Shown: positions 41,845-51,571 of the stretch, piece after piece
How positions within the stretch are numbered: the first letter of the stretch is position 1
Layout of the letters: each line of letters begins with the position of its first letter
NCBI RefSeq assembly: GCF_035989885.1
Contig: NZ_CP108518.1
Coordinates: 5,571,001-5,635,000, forward strand
Direction: 5' to 3'
Source: Streptomyces sp. NBC_01232
GTDB taxonomy: Bacteria; Actinomycetota; Actinomycetes; Streptomycetales; Streptomycetaceae
DNA length: 64,000 nucleotides
Program-made: the position numbers and the translations under genes
The notes under the pieces: generated by a model
Database searches by the model: none
What the model saw: the letters and a program-made list of their open reading frames with translations, nothing else
What the model was told of the DNA's origin: nothing

Positions 41845-42945
41845 ATGACCGAGGAGAGCAAGGACCACGGCGGGCGTGCCGCGGCCCGGCGACGGCGCAA
41901 GCCGGCCGGGCGACGCAAGGCCCTCGCCGTCGCCGCCTGGAGCGCCGCGGGGGTGGTCCTGCTGGGGGGTGCGGGCCTCGGCTACTTCTACTTCAAGTTC
42001 AACGGCAACCTGAAGACCGTCGACATCGACCAGGCCCTCGGCACCGACCGCCCGCAGAACGTCGACAACGGCTCGATGGACATCCTCGTCCTCGGCTCCG
42101 ACTCCCGCGGCGGCGCCAACGGCGAGTACGGCCGGGACGACGGCGGCTCCGCCCGCTCCGACACGGCGATGATCATCCACCTCTACGAGGGCCACGAGAA
42201 GGCCAGCGTGGTGTCCATACCCCGCGACACCATGATCGCCCGGCCCTCCTGCGCGACGGCCGGCGGGAAGACCGACCCCGGGGGCCGGCGCACGCAGTTC
42301 AACGAGGCGTTCACCGTCGGCGGCGCTGCCTGCGCGGTGAAGACCGTCGAGAAGATGTCGGGGATCCGCATGGATCACTACATAGAGGTCGACTTCACCG
42401 GCTTCAAGAAGATCATCGACAACCTCGGCGGCGTCGAGGTGACCACCAACAAGCCGATCAAGGACGGCGCCAGCCACCTCGACCTCGCGGCCGGCACCAA
42501 CAAGCTCGACGGGGAGCAGGCCCTCGGCCTCGTACGCACCCGCAAGAGCGTCGGCGACGGCAGCGACCTCGGCCGAATACAGCTCCAGCAGGCCTTCATC
42601 AAGGCGCTCATCAAGCAGGTCAAGGGCATCGGGGTGTTCGACAACCCCAAGCGGCTGCTCGACCTCGCGGACTCCGCCACCAAGGCGATCACCACCGACA
42701 AGGCGCTCGGCGATGTGAAGTCCCTCATGGGCTTCGCCCAGGGCCTCCAGGGGATCGACGCCCAGGACATGCAGATGATCACGCTGCCGGTGACGGCGGA
42801 CGCCCTCGACAGCAACCGGGTGGCGCCGCTGGCCAAGGAGACCAAGATGGTCTGGGACGCCCTGCTGGCCGACCGGCCGATCCCGGCCGAGGCCACCGTG
42901 AACTCCTCCGGCGACAAGGGCACGGCCGGGTCGATCGTCCAGTAG
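41845..42945 (+). CDS. LytR-CpsA-Psr (LCP) family glycopolymer ligase
   Basis: The product has 366 residues with a basic cytoplasmic N-terminus, one membrane segment (ALAVAAWSAAGVVLLGGAGL) and an extracellular LCP domain. Family motifs are present: DILVLGSDSR, SDTAMIIHL, ASVVSIPRDTM with the catalytic arginine, YIEVDFTGFKKIIDNLGGV and ALGLVRTRKSVGDGSDLGR. LCP enzymes transfer teichoic-acid-like or other polymers from lipid carriers to peptidoglycan. TGAGGAGA precedes ATG 41845. It stands alone between rho and rpmE. Confidence 0.95.
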   Translation: MTEESKDHGGRAAARRRRKPAGRRKALAVAAWSAAGVVLLGGAGLGYFYFKFNGNLKTVDIDQALGTDRPQNVDNGSMDILVLGSDSRGGANGEYGRDDGGSARSDTAMIIHLYEGHEKASVVSIPRDTMIARPSCATAGGKTDPGGRRTQFNEAFTVGGAACAVKTVEKMSGIRMDHYIEVDFTGFKKIIDNLGGVEVTTNKPIKDGASHLDLAAGTNKLDGEQALGLVRTRKSVGDGSDLGRIQLQQAFIKALIKQVKGIGVFDNPKRLLDLADSATKAITTDKALGDVKSLMGFAQGLQGIDAQDMQMITLPVTADALDSNRVAPLAKETKMVWDALLADRPIPAEATVNSSGDKGTAGSIVQ

Positions 42946-43059
42946 AACACCAGCTCACAGGGGGTGCGGCACAGGCCGCACAGGGGGCCGTACAGGCGCT
43001 TGGGGCCGGTGCGGAATAGATGCCGACCCCTTCCCGTTGAGGAAGGCGTCCTCAGAATT

Positions 43060-43087
43060 TTGACAGGCAGCCCGGTCCTGGCAGACT
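43060..43087 (+). promoter_or_regulatory. Promoter upstream of rpmE
   Basis: A consensus -35 TTGACA at 43060-43065 is followed after 16 bp by CAGACT at 43082-43087 as -10. It lies about 75 bp before the rpmE start. The rest of the 42946-43163 spacer has no gene. Confidence 0.55.
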
Positions 43088-43163
43088 GGTCTGTCGGCCC
43101 CGGTTCACGCAGTGCGCAATTCGGCTCCTGCGACCCGGCGCCCTCCCGAATCTAGGAGACACC

Positions 43164-43382
43164 TTGAAGCGCGATGTTCACCCCGAGTACGTCGAGACCC
43201 AGGTCAGCTGCACCTGTGGCGCGTCGTTCACCACTCGTAGCACCCTGACCGAGGGCTCCATCCGAGCCGAGGTCTGCTCCGAGTGCCACCCGTTCTACAC
43301 GGGCAAGCAGAAGATCCTCGACACCGGTGGCCGTGTGGCCCGCTTCGAGGCCCGCTTCGGCAAGGGTGCGGCCAAGAAGTAG
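43164..43382 (+). CDS. rpmE: 50S ribosomal protein L31 (zinc-binding type)
   Basis: The product has 72 residues and starts at TTG 43164 with TAGGAGA upstream. The protein begins [20 protein letters not shown] and has the four-cysteine zinc set (CTCG and [13 protein letters not shown]). This is the Zn-containing, C+ form of L31, which is replaced by the C- paralogue under zinc limitation in Streptomyces. Confidence 0.97.
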   Translation: MKRDVHPEYVETQVSCTCGASFTTRSTLTEGSIRAEVCSECHPFYTGKQKILDTGGRVARFEARFGKGAAKK

Positions 43383-43390
43383 CGCGACCC

Positions 43391-43445
43391 AGGCGCCGGT
43401 CTCCGGCCGCCCCCTGTCCACTCGGGGGCGGCCGGACCGGCGCCT
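43391..43445 (+). terminator. Terminator between rpmE and prfA
   Basis: AGGCGCCGGT (43391-43400) pairs with ACCGGCGCCT (43436-43445), enclosing a second stem of GGCCGCCCC with GGGGGCGGCC. It is followed by TTGTCGTCGTT. Readthrough into prfA remains possible. Confidence 0.8.
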
Positions 43446-43514
43446 TTGTCGTCGTTCCGCCACGTCACCCCCGCCCGTGCAGTCCCCTCGCACTTTCACC
43501 CCAGGAGTCCCCCG

Positions 43515-44594
43515 ATGTTCGAAGCGGTCGAGGAATTGGTCGGCGAGCACGCCGACCTCGAGACGAAGCTCGCCGACCCTTCGGTCCACTCGGATCAGGC
43601 CAACGCGCGCAAGCTGAACAAGCGCTACGCGGAGCTGACCCCGATCGTCGCGACCTTCCGTGCCTGGAAGCAGTCCGCCGAGGACATCGAAACGGCCAAG
43701 GAGTTCGCGGCCGACGACCCCGACTTCGCGGCCGAGGTCAAGGAACTGAGCGCGCAGCGCGAGGAGCTCACCGAGAAGCTCCGCCTGCTGCTCGTTCCGC
43801 GCGACCCCAGCGACGACAAGGACGTGCTCCTCGAGGTCAAGGCGGGCGCGGGCGGCGACGAGTCGGCACTGTTCGCGGGCGACCTGCTGCGCATGTACCT
43901 GCGCTACGCCGAGCGCGTGGGCTGGAAGACCGAGATCATCGACGCCACCGAGTCCGAGCTCGGCGGCTACAAGGACGTCCAGGTCTCCGTCCGCACCAAG
44001 GGCGGCAACGGCGCCACCGAGCCCGGCCAGGGCGTGTGGGCCCGCCTGAAGTACGAGGGCGGCGTGCACCGCGTCCAGCGCGTTCCGGCCACCGAGTCCC
44101 AGGGCCGCATCCACACCTCCGCCGCCGGCGTGCTCGTCACCCCGGAGGCCGAGGAGGTCGAGGTCGAGATCAACATGAACGACCTCCGCATCGACGTGTA
44201 CCGCTCGTCCGGCCCCGGCGGTCAGTCCGTCAACACCACCGACTCGGCCGTGCGCATCACGCACCTCCCGACCGGTGTGGTCGCCTCCTGCCAGAACGAG
44301 AAGAGCCAGCTCCAGAACAAGGAGCAGGCCATGCGCATCCTGCGCTCGCGCCTCCTGGCCGCAGCCCAGGAGGCCGCCGAGCAGGAGGCCTCCGACGTGC
44401 GCCGCAGCCAGGTGCGTTCCGTGGACCGTTCCGAGAAGATCCGTACGTACAACTTCCCGGAAAACCGGATCTCGGACCACCGCACCGGATTCAAGGCGTA
44501 CAACTTGGACCAGGTGCTCGACGGTGACCTCGACTCGGTCATCCAGGCCTGTGTCGACACGGACTCCGCGGCCAAGCTCGCGGCCGCGCACTGA
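43515..44594 (+). CDS. prfA: Peptide chain release factor 1
   Basis: The product is 359 residues. It has the GGQ motif (235-237, in [19 protein letters not shown] in part), which triggers peptidyl-tRNA hydrolysis, and the stop-codon-reading domain before it. RF1 reads UAA and UAG. CAGGAG precedes ATG 43515. prmC, whose product methylates the GGQ glutamine, follows 48 bp downstream. Confidence 0.97.
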   Translation: MFEAVEELVGEHADLETKLADPSVHSDQANARKLNKRYAELTPIVATFRAWKQSAEDIETAKEFAADDPDFAAEVKELSAQREELTEKLRLLLVPRDPSDDKDVLLEVKAGAGGDESALFAGDLLRMYLRYAERVGWKTEIIDATESELGGYKDVQVSVRTKGGNGATEPGQGVWARLKYEGGVHRVQRVPATESQGRIHTSAAGVLVTPEAEEVEVEINMNDLRIDVYRSSGPGGQSVNTTDSAVRITHLPTGVVASCQNEKSQLQNKEQAMRILRSRLLAAAQEAAEQEASDVRRSQVRSVDRSEKIRTYNFPENRISDHRTGFKAYNLDQVLDGDLDSVIQACVDTDSAAKLAAAH

Positions 44595-44642
44595 CCTGAT
44601 CCCTGCATCACCCCCCGTACGACAGCAGCCCGGAGGACCAGC

Positions 44643-45488
44643 GTGAACTTGCTGCTTGCCGAGGTGGCCCAGGCCACCCAGCGGCTGGCCGCCGCCGGCG
44701 TGCCCTCACCGCGCTTCGACGCGGAGGAGCTCGCCGCCTTCGTGCACGGCGTCAAACGGGGGGAACTGCACCACGTCAAGGACGCGGACTTCGACGCCCG
44801 CTACTGGGAGGCCGTCGCCCGCCGCGAGGCGCGCGAGCCGCTCCAGCACATCACCGGACGCGCCTTCTTCCGGTACCTGGAGCTCCAGGTCGGGCCCGGG
44901 GTCTTCGTGCCCCGGCCCGAGACCGAATCGGTCGTGGACTGGGCCATACACGCCGTCCGCGCGATGGACGTCGTCGAGCCGCTGATCGTGGACCTGTGCA
45001 CCGGCTCCGGCGCGATCGCGCTGGCCATGGCGCAGGAGGTGCCGCGCTCGCGCGTGCACGCGGTGGAGCTGTCCGAGGACGCCCTGCGGTGGACCCGCAA
45101 GAACGCCGAGGGCTCCCGGGTCACCGTGCACCAGGGCGACGCCCTGAGCGCGCTGCCCGAGCTCGACGGCCAGGTCGACCTGGTCATCTCCAACCCGCCG
45201 TACATCCCGCTCACCGAGTGGGAGTACGTCGCCCCCGAGGCCCGCGACCACGATCCGGAGATGGCGCTCTTCTCCGGCGAGGACGGCCTCGACACCATCC
45301 GCGGTATCGAACGCACCGCCCACCGGCTGCTGCGGCCCGGCGGCATCGTCGTCATCGAGCACGCCGACACCCAGGGCGGCCAGGTTCCGTGGATCTTCGC
45401 CGAGGAGCGGGGCTGGGCCGACGCGGCCGACCACCCGGACCTCAACAACCGCCCGCGCTTCGCGACCGCCCGCAAGGCCCTGCCGTGA
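44643..45488 (+). CDS. prmC: Peptide chain release factor N(5)-glutamine methyltransferase
   Basis: The product has 281 residues. The SAM-binding motif is [16 protein letters not shown] and the catalytic NPPY motif is in [11 protein letters not shown]. The N-terminal helical domain ([19 protein letters not shown]) is that of HemK/PrmC. GGAGGACC precedes the GTG start. It follows prfA in the same operon. Confidence 0.96.
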   Translation: MNLLLAEVAQATQRLAAAGVPSPRFDAEELAAFVHGVKRGELHHVKDADFDARYWEAVARREAREPLQHITGRAFFRYLELQVGPGVFVPRPETESVVDWAIHAVRAMDVVEPLIVDLCTGSGAIALAMAQEVPRSRVHAVELSEDALRWTRKNAEGSRVTVHQGDALSALPELDGQVDLVISNPPYIPLTEWEYVAPEARDHDPEMALFSGEDGLDTIRGIERTAHRLLRPGGIVVIEHADTQGGQVPWIFAEERGWADAADHPDLNNRPRFATARKALP

Positions 45489-45537
45489 CCGGCGCGACGA
45501 TTACCGCCACCCCCCTGCTGCACGAGGAGGCCCGCTG

Positions 45538-46185
45538 ATGGCCCGGCGATACGACTGCAACGACGCGACGGACCGTAAGACGGGTCTGCGCGAAGCCGCA
45601 TCCGCCGTGCGCCGCGGCGAGCTCGTCGTGCTGCCCACCGACACCCTGTACGGGATCGGCGCGGACGCCTTCAGCCCGGAGGCCGTCCACGACCTGCTCG
45701 CCGCCAAGGGCCGGGGCCGCGGCATGCCCACCCCGGTGCTCATCGGCTCCCCGAACACGCTCCACGGCCTCGTCACGGACTTCTCCGAGCAGGCCTGGGA
45801 GCTCGTCGACGCCTTCTGGCCGGGCGCGCTGACGCTCGTCGCCAAGCACCAGCCCTCGCTGGCGTGGGACCTCGGCGACACCGGTGGCACCGTGGCCGTC
45901 CGCATGCCCCTGCACCCCGTCGCGATCGAGCTGCTGACGGAGGTCGGCCCGATGGCGGTGTCCTCGGCCAACCTGTCCGGGCACCCGGCGCCCGAGGACT
46001 GCGACGCCGCGCGCGAAATGCTCGGGGACTCCGTGTCCGTGTACCTGGACGGCGGCCCGACGCCCGGCATCCAGCCGTCGTCGATCGTCGACGTCACCGG
46101 CAAGGTTCCCGTCCTGCTGCGCGAGGGGGCGCTCACCGCAGACCAGCTGCGGGAGGTCGTACCCGACCTCGAGGTCGCCCCGTGA
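45538..46185 (+). CDS. L-threonylcarbamoyladenylate synthase (Sua5/YrdC/YwlC type)
   Basis: The 215-residue enzyme makes the threonylcarbamoyl-AMP used for t6A37 of tRNA. The conserved LPTDTLYGIGADAFSPEAV, KGRGRGMPTPVLI and AVSSANLSGHPAPEDC segments, plus PSSIVDVTG near the end, identify the family. The C-terminal Sua5 extension is absent, as in TsaC. It is cotranscribed with prmC (49 bp) and overlaps the next gene by four bases (GTGA). Confidence 0.95.
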   Translation: MARRYDCNDATDRKTGLREAASAVRRGELVVLPTDTLYGIGADAFSPEAVHDLLAAKGRGRGMPTPVLIGSPNTLHGLVTDFSEQAWELVDAFWPGALTLVAKHQPSLAWDLGDTGGTVAVRMPLHPVAIELLTEVGPMAVSSANLSGHPAPEDCDAAREMLGDSVSVYLDGGPTPGIQPSSIVDVTGKVPVLLREGALTADQLREVVPDLEVAP

Positions 46186-46838
46186 GCCCTGAGGGGCGTG
46201 GCATAGCAGGGGGGTACCGCCCGCCGGTGGCCGGGGGAAACACCTTTCGCATACTCCACGTCAGCACCGGGAACGTATGCCGCTCGCCCATCACCGAGCG
46301 GCTGACGCGGCATGCCCTCTCGCACCGCCTGGGCGGGCCCGTCACCGGCGACCTCATCGTGGAGAGCGCCGGCACCTGGGGGCACGAGGGCGCCCCGATG
46401 GAGGCGAACGCGGCCGCCGTGCTGGCGGACTTCGGCGCCGACGCGTCCGGGTTCACGGGGCGGGAACTGCTGGACGAGCACGTCATACGCGCCGACCTGG
46501 TGCTGACCGCCACCCGTGACCACCGGGCCCAGGTCATCTCGATGGGCCACTCGGCGGGACTGCGCACCTTCACGCTGAAGGAGTTCACCCGGCTGGTACG
46601 GGCGATAGACCCCGCCACCCTGCCGCCGTTGGACGACGGCATGGCGGAGCGGGCACGGGCGCTGGTCCGGGCCGCCGCGGCGCTGCGCGGCTGGCTGCTG
46701 GCGCCGTCGCCCGACGCGGACGAGGTGTACGACCCGTACGGGGCGCCGATCACCTTCTTCCGCTCCATCGGCGACGAGATCAACCAGGCGCTGGACCCGG
46801 TCGTGACGGCCCTGACGGGCGTGACGACCCCGCGCTGA
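46182..46838 (+). CDS. Low-molecular-weight protein tyrosine phosphatase-like protein with Ser at the nucleophile position
   Basis: The product has 218 residues in the LMW-PTP fold. The P-loop reads HVSTGNVCRSP, where the family has V-C-x-G-N-x-C-R-S-P. The first cysteine, the catalytic nucleophile, is therefore Ser28 (codon AGC), while Cys33, Arg34 and the general-acid loop VYDPYGAP are retained. About 20 extra N-terminal residues precede the fold. The GTG start overlaps the tsaC-like stop. It is probably a pseudophosphatase or phosphotyrosine-binding protein, unless a serine nucleophile is used. The position before glyA is conserved in relatives as I recall. Confidence 0.85.
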   Translation: MSPEGRGIAGGYRPPVAGGNTFRILHVSTGNVCRSPITERLTRHALSHRLGGPVTGDLIVESAGTWGHEGAPMEANAAAVLADFGADASGFTGRELLDEHVIRADLVLTATRDHRAQVISMGHSAGLRTFTLKEFTRLVRAIDPATLPPLDDGMAERARALVRAAAALRGWLLAPSPDADEVYDPYGAPITFFRSIGDEINQALDPVVTALTGVTTPR

Positions 46839-46900
46839 CAGGGCACGGCGGGGTCCGCGGGCCTACAGTGGCTGGTACCCGGTACCCCTGGAGTCGCGCC

Positions 46901-48130
46901 ATGAGCGTCATCACCCAGCCCACGGACCTGCTGCGCACGCAGGACCCGCAGATGGCCGACGTACTGGCCGGGGAGCGGCAGCGGCAGGCCCGCACGTTGC
47001 AGATGAGCGCCGCGGAGAACTTCACCTCGACCGCCGTCCTGGCCGCGCTCGGGTCCGCGCTCGCCAACAAGTACGCGGAGGGCTATCCGGGCGCCCGGCA
47101 CCACGGCGGCTGCGAGTACGCCGATCTGGCCGAGCGGACCGCCGTCGAGCGGGCCAAGGCGCTCTTCGGGGCCGAGCACGCCAATGTGCAGCCGCACTCC
47201 GGCTCCTCCGCCGTCCTCGCCGCGTACGCCGCCCTGCTGCGCCCCGGGGACACCGTGCTGGCGATGGGGCTCCCGTACGGAGGCCACCTCACCCATGGTT
47301 CGCCCGCGAACTTCTCCGGGCGGTGGTTCGACTTCGTCGGGTACGGCGTGGATGCCGAGACCGGCCTCATCGACTACCGGCAGGTGCAGCGCCTCGCCCA
47401 CGCGCACCGGCCCAGGGCGATCGTGTGCGGCTCGATCTCCTACCCCCGCCACCCCGAGTACTCGGCCTTCCGGGAGATCGCCGACGAGGTCGGGGCCTAC
47501 CTGATCGCGGACGCCGCCCACCCGATCGGGTTGGTGGCCGGCGGGGCGGCGCCCAGCCCCGTCCCGTACGCCGACCTCGTCTGCGCGACCACGCACAAGG
47601 TGCTGCGCGGGCCCCGCGGCGGAATGGTGCTGTGCGGCGCCGAGTACGCCGAGCGCGTCGACCGGGCGGTGTTCCCCTTCACCCAGGGCGGGGCCCAGAT
47701 GCACACCATCGCCGCCAAGGCCGTGGCCTTCGGCGAGGCGGCCCGGCCGGCCTTCACCACCTACGCGCACCGGGTCGTCGCCAATGCCCGGGCGCTGGCG
47801 GGCGCGCTCCAGGAGCGCGGCTTCGCCATCACCACCGGTGGCACCGACACCCATCTGATCACCGCCGATCCGGCGGGGCTGGGCCTGGACGGCCCGACCG
47901 CACGCGGCCGGCTGGCGGCCGCCGGGATCGTGCTGGACACCTGCGCCCTCCCGTACGGGGACCAGCGGGGCGTCCGGCTGGGCACGGCCGCCGTGACCAC
48001 CCAGGGGATGGGGGAGCCGGAGATGGTCCGGATCGCGGCGTTGTTCGCCGCGGCGCTGGGCGGGGATGGCGTGAAAACACGTACGGAGGTCAGTGAGCTC
48101 GCGATGGGATTTCCCCCTTACGGGGAGTAA
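46901..48130 (+). CDS. glyA: Serine hydroxymethyltransferase (GlyA-like)
   Basis: The 409-residue fold I PLP enzyme interconverts serine and glycine with tetrahydrofolate. K233 in CATTHKVLRGPRGG is the PLP lysine. Other markers are NKYAEGYPGARHHGGCEYAD, VQPHSGSSAVLAAYAALL and DAAHPIGLVAGG. ATG 46901 was chosen. It is shorter and more divergent than the main GlyA of most bacteria, and Streptomyces usually has two, so this may be the secondary copy. Confidence 0.92.
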   Translation: MSVITQPTDLLRTQDPQMADVLAGERQRQARTLQMSAAENFTSTAVLAALGSALANKYAEGYPGARHHGGCEYADLAERTAVERAKALFGAEHANVQPHSGSSAVLAAYAALLRPGDTVLAMGLPYGGHLTHGSPANFSGRWFDFVGYGVDAETGLIDYRQVQRLAHAHRPRAIVCGSISYPRHPEYSAFREIADEVGAYLIADAAHPIGLVAGGAAPSPVPYADLVCATTHKVLRGPRGGMVLCGAEYAERVDRAVFPFTQGGAQMHTIAAKAVAFGEAARPAFTTYAHRVVANARALAGALQERGFAITTGGTDTHLITADPAGLGLDGPTARGRLAAAGIVLDTCALPYGDQRGVRLGTAAVTTQGMGEPEMVRIAALFAAALGGDGVKTRTEVSELAMGFPPYGE

Positions 48131-48246
48131 ATGGGGCAAGCAGGGCGTACCGCAACCAGGGTGCGGCCCCCTCGCGTCCTCGAAGGAGGTGACATCGCAG
48201 CTAATGTGTGGGGCTGAGATGGCCGGCGATACATCTGGGGCAGCCC

Positions 48247-49581
48247 GTGCGTGAATATCTGCTGACGCTTTGCGTCACGGTCGCGGTGACCTACCTGCTG
48301 ACCGGGCCCGTGCGGAAGTTCGCGATCGCGGCCGGGGCCATGCCGGAGATCCGTGCCCGTGACGTGCACCGCGAGCCCACACCGAGGCTGGGCGGCATCG
48401 CCATGTTCGGCGGTCTGTGCGCGGGACTGCTGGTCGCGGACCACCTGAAGAACCTCAACGGCGTCTTCGAGCTGTCGAACGAACCACGGGCGCTGCTCTC
48501 CGGGGCCGCCCTGATCTGGCTGATCGGCGTCCTCGACGACAAGTTCGAGCTCGACGCCCTGATCAAGCTCGGCGCACAGATGATCTCCGCCGGCGTGATG
48601 GTCATGCAGGGCCTGACCATCCTGTGGATCCCCGTCCCGGGAATCGGGACGGTCCCGCTCACCCAGTGGCAGGGCAACCTGCTCACCGTGGCCCTCGTCG
48701 TGATCACCATCAACGCCGTGAACTTCGTGGACGGGCTCGACGGCCTGGCCGCGGGCATGGTCTGCATCGCGGCCGCCGCGCTCTTCCTCTACGCCTACCG
48801 GATCTGGTTCGGCTACGGCATCGAGTCGGCGGCGCCCGCCACCCTCTTCGCCGCCATCCTGATGGGCATGTGCCTGGGCTTCCTGCCGCACAACATGCAC
48901 CCGGCCCGGATCTTCATGGGCGACTCCGGGTCGATGCTCATCGGCCTGGTGCTGGCCGCCTCCGCGATCTCCCTCACCGGGCAGGTGGACCCGGACGCGC
49001 TCGCCCTCTTCGCCGGTGGCGAGCGCAACGCGACGCACGCGATGCTCCCGGCCTACATCCCGCTGATCCTGCCCCTGACGGTCATCGCGATCCCGATGGC
49101 GGACCTGGTTCTGGCCATCGTCCGGCGTACGTGGAAGGGTCAGTCGCCCTTCGCGGCCGACCGCGGGCACCTGCACCACCGGCTGCTGGAACTCGGACAT
49201 TCGCACAGCCGTGCGGTCCTGATCATGTACTTCTGGTCGGGGCTGATCGCCTTCGGCACGGTGGCCTACTCGGTGCATTCCGCCACGATGTGGATCGTGC
49301 TCGCGATCGCGGTGCTGAGTGCGGTGGGCCTGATCCTGCTGCTCCTGCCGCGCTTCACCCCGCGCGCCCCGCGCTGGGCGGAGGGGCTTGTTCCGCCCCG
49401 CTACCGGCATGCCGCACGCGCGGCCGAGGCCGCCGCGGAGGCGGCTGCGCGGGACGCCTCGGGGACGGAGCCGGAGCCCGCGAGGCCCATCGCCGCGGGC
49501 GTCTCGGGAGTCAACGGAGCAACCGCCGTGGGCCCCCGCTCGCGCTTCCCCGACCGGCGCAAGGCCGAATCCACCCGCTGA
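48247..49581 (+). CDS. WecA/MraY-type undecaprenyl-phosphate GlcNAc-1-phosphate transferase
   Basis: The product is a 444-residue polytopic protein with about eleven membrane segments. Cytoplasmic loops carry the family motifs GVLDDKFELDAL (metal-binding DD), NAVNFVDGLDGLAAG, RIFMGDSGSMLIG and ADRGHLHHRLLELGHS. These enzymes start lipid-linked polymer synthesis (arabinogalactan or teichoic-type polymers). A hydrophilic Ala-rich tail of about 70 residues follows the last helix. GTG 48247 begins VREYLLTLCVTVAV. It precedes atpI, the usual Streptomyces order. Confidence 0.93.
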   Translation: MREYLLTLCVTVAVTYLLTGPVRKFAIAAGAMPEIRARDVHREPTPRLGGIAMFGGLCAGLLVADHLKNLNGVFELSNEPRALLSGAALIWLIGVLDDKFELDALIKLGAQMISAGVMVMQGLTILWIPVPGIGTVPLTQWQGNLLTVALVVITINAVNFVDGLDGLAAGMVCIAAAALFLYAYRIWFGYGIESAAPATLFAAILMGMCLGFLPHNMHPARIFMGDSGSMLIGLVLAASAISLTGQVDPDALALFAGGERNATHAMLPAYIPLILPLTVIAIPMADLVLAIVRRTWKGQSPFAADRGHLHHRLLELGHSHSRAVLIMYFWSGLIAFGTVAYSVHSATMWIVLAIAVLSAVGLILLLLPRFTPRAPRWAEGLVPPRYRHAARAAEAAAEAAARDASGTEPEPARPIAAGVSGVNGATAVGPRSRFPDRRKAESTR

Positions 49582-50005
49582 CGTCCCGCGCCCCCGCAGG
49601 GCGGCGGGAGTCCGCCGCACGGTGGGCAGCCGCGTTCGTGGAACATGCCGTGGGCCCCGTGCGTGAGCCGGGGCCCACGGTCATGTGTGCGGTCAAGCGC
49701 GCGCGTCCGCCGTCCCCGATTGAGCACGTCCGCACTGGTGCGCATTACGGACGCCGAATGCCAATACCAGACAAGACGACGGCCTGTCGCGCACACACGC
49801 GCAGGGTCACTCTCATGTGTGACAGTCGGCACACCCAGCAGGTAAAGCTCTCATCAAATAGTTTGTGATACCGTTCACTAAACCCGGCGACAGAGCCGAA
49901 GGACCGTAGTGCGACGGTCCCTTGGCCCGAGGTTCTCTCTCGGACCGGGCTTACGCTCGTCCTGTACGAGTCCAGTGCCCCCACCACCACGCGGAGCAAA
50001 CCGCC
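49582..50005. other. 424-bp spacer upstream of the ATP synthase operon
   Basis: The spacer contains the terminator at 49648-49680, an AT-rich zone (about 49845-49880, AAGCTCTCATCAAATAGTTT then GTGATACCG) likely to hold an atp operon promoter, and the atpI ribosome site GCGGAG. No gene is seen. Confidence 0.5.
49648..49680 (+). terminator. Terminator after the wecA-like gene
   Basis: CCGTGGGCCCC and GGGGCCCACGG form a perfect 11-bp stem with an 11-base loop, 67 bp after the stop. Confidence 0.75.
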
Positions 50006-50443
50006 ATGCGGTCAGATGACGTCCGACTCCTCCTGCAAGCCGCTGTACCCACAGCGGTAGCCGGCGCTATCGCCGCCGTGATCAGCGCGCTGGTCGTCGG
50101 CAGCAAGGGCGCAGTCGGAGCCGTTGTCGCGACGCTGGTCGTGATTCTGTTCATGGGCATCGGATTCGTCGTTCTGCAGCGCACGGCGAAATCACTTCCG
50201 CATCTCTTCCAGGCCATGGGGCTCATGCTCTATACGGCCCAGATCCTGCTGCTCTTCGTGTTTGTCGCGGCGTTCAAGAACACCACCCTGTTCAATCCCA
50301 AGGCGTTCGCGATCACGCTCGTCGCCACCACCCTGGTGTGGATCGGCGCGCAGACCCGTGCTCACATGAAGGCCAAGATTCTTTACGTCGAACCGGACTC
50401 GGTGAAGGGCGACAAGCCCGAAAATCCGGGGCCGAAGTCGTGA
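50006..50443 (+). CDS. atpI: ATP synthase protein I (AtpI)
   Basis: The product is 145 residues with four membrane segments (VPTAVAGAIAAVISALVVG, VVATLVVILFMGIGFVVL, FQAMGLMLYTAQILLLFVF, AFAITLVATTLVWIGA). It is the small accessory protein encoded first in atp operons, thought to help c-ring assembly. ATG 50006 follows GCGGAG. It leads the operon; atpB starts 226 bp later. Confidence 0.92.
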   Translation: MRSDDVRLLLQAAVPTAVAGAIAAVISALVVGSKGAVGAVVATLVVILFMGIGFVVLQRTAKSLPHLFQAMGLMLYTAQILLLFVFVAAFKNTTLFNPKAFAITLVATTLVWIGAQTRAHMKAKILYVEPDSVKGDKPENPGPKS

Positions 50444-50669
50444 AGGGTAGGGCCGGGATAAGTGGGCGTTCGAGATCCTGCTATCGTCCGGTGCCAACTG
50501 CGGCACTGCGGGCGCGGGCATCTGAGCTGACGCCTGTTCCATCGCGAGGCTCGATGCCTGACTGCCGCCCCACCATCCGTTACACCAGTCCAGTGCCGAA
50601 CCGCGGCTGCGCGCCGCGCCGACACAACGAGGTTGCCGTACCTATGCGCCACGCTGAAGGAGCCCTGCG

Positions 50670-51491
50670 GTGAGTGCTGCTGACATGACGCTCGCCTTCG
50701 AGATCAATTGTCATTTCGAAGACGGCACTGGCTGCGGCTTCCCGGGCCCGACCCTGTACTCGTTCCTGTTCAAGCCGATCTTCGGTGACGACAGCGGCCT
50801 GTACTTCAACAAGACGATGCTGCTGGCCCTGCTGGGCTCGGTCATCATCGTCGGCTTCTTCTGGGCTGCGTTCCGGAAGCCGAAGGTCGTCCCGGGCAAG
50901 CTGCAGATGGTCGCCGAGGCCGGCTACGACTTCGTGCGCCGCGGCATCGTCTACGAGACGATGGGCAAGAAGGAGGGCGAGAAGTACGTCCCCTTCATGG
51001 TCGCGACGTTCTTCTTCGTCTGGATGATGAACCTCTGGTCCATCATTCCGCTCGCCCAGTTCCCGGTGACCGCGGTCATCGCGTACCCGGCCGGTCTCGC
51101 CGCCGTCATCTACGTCATGTGGATGTCGGTGACCTTCAAGCGCCACGGCTTCGTCGGCGGCTTCAAGAACATCACCGGCTACGACAAGTCGCTCGGCGGG
51201 ATCCTGCCGCTGGTCATGGTGATCGAGTTCTTCTCGAACGTCCTGGTCCGGCCCTTCACCCACGCGGTCCGACTGTTCGCGAACATGTTCGCCGGCCACA
51301 CCCTGCTGCTGCTGTTCACCATCGCCAGCTGGTACCTGCTGAACGGGATCGGCATCGCCTACGCGGGCGTCTCGTTCGTCATGGTCATCGTGATGACCGC
51401 GTTCGAACTCTTCATCCAGGCTGTCCAGGCCTACGTCTTCGTGCTCCTGGCTTGCAGCTTCCTGCAGGGCGCGCTCGCCGAGCACCACTGA
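50670..51491 (+). CDS. atpB: ATP synthase Fo subunit a
   Basis: The product has 273 residues and five to six membrane helices. The essential arginine is in NVLVRPFTHAVRLFANMFAGH and the proton half-channel helix is AFELFIQAVQAYVFVLL. GAAGGAG precedes the GTG start by eight bases. Subunit a forms the stationary proton path against the c-ring. Confidence 0.97.
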   Translation: MSAADMTLAFEINCHFEDGTGCGFPGPTLYSFLFKPIFGDDSGLYFNKTMLLALLGSVIIVGFFWAAFRKPKVVPGKLQMVAEAGYDFVRRGIVYETMGKKEGEKYVPFMVATFFFVWMMNLWSIIPLAQFPVTAVIAYPAGLAAVIYVMWMSVTFKRHGFVGGFKNITGYDKSLGGILPLVMVIEFFSNVLVRPFTHAVRLFANMFAGHTLLLLFTIASWYLLNGIGIAYAGVSFVMVIVMTAFELFIQAVQAYVFVLLACSFLQGALAEHH

Positions 51492-51571
51492 GCGCGACCC
51501 GCTCCAAGCAATCCCCCCAGTCGTCCGGTGGCCAACCCCCACCGGTCCGTGAAAGAGAAGGAAGAACTGGC

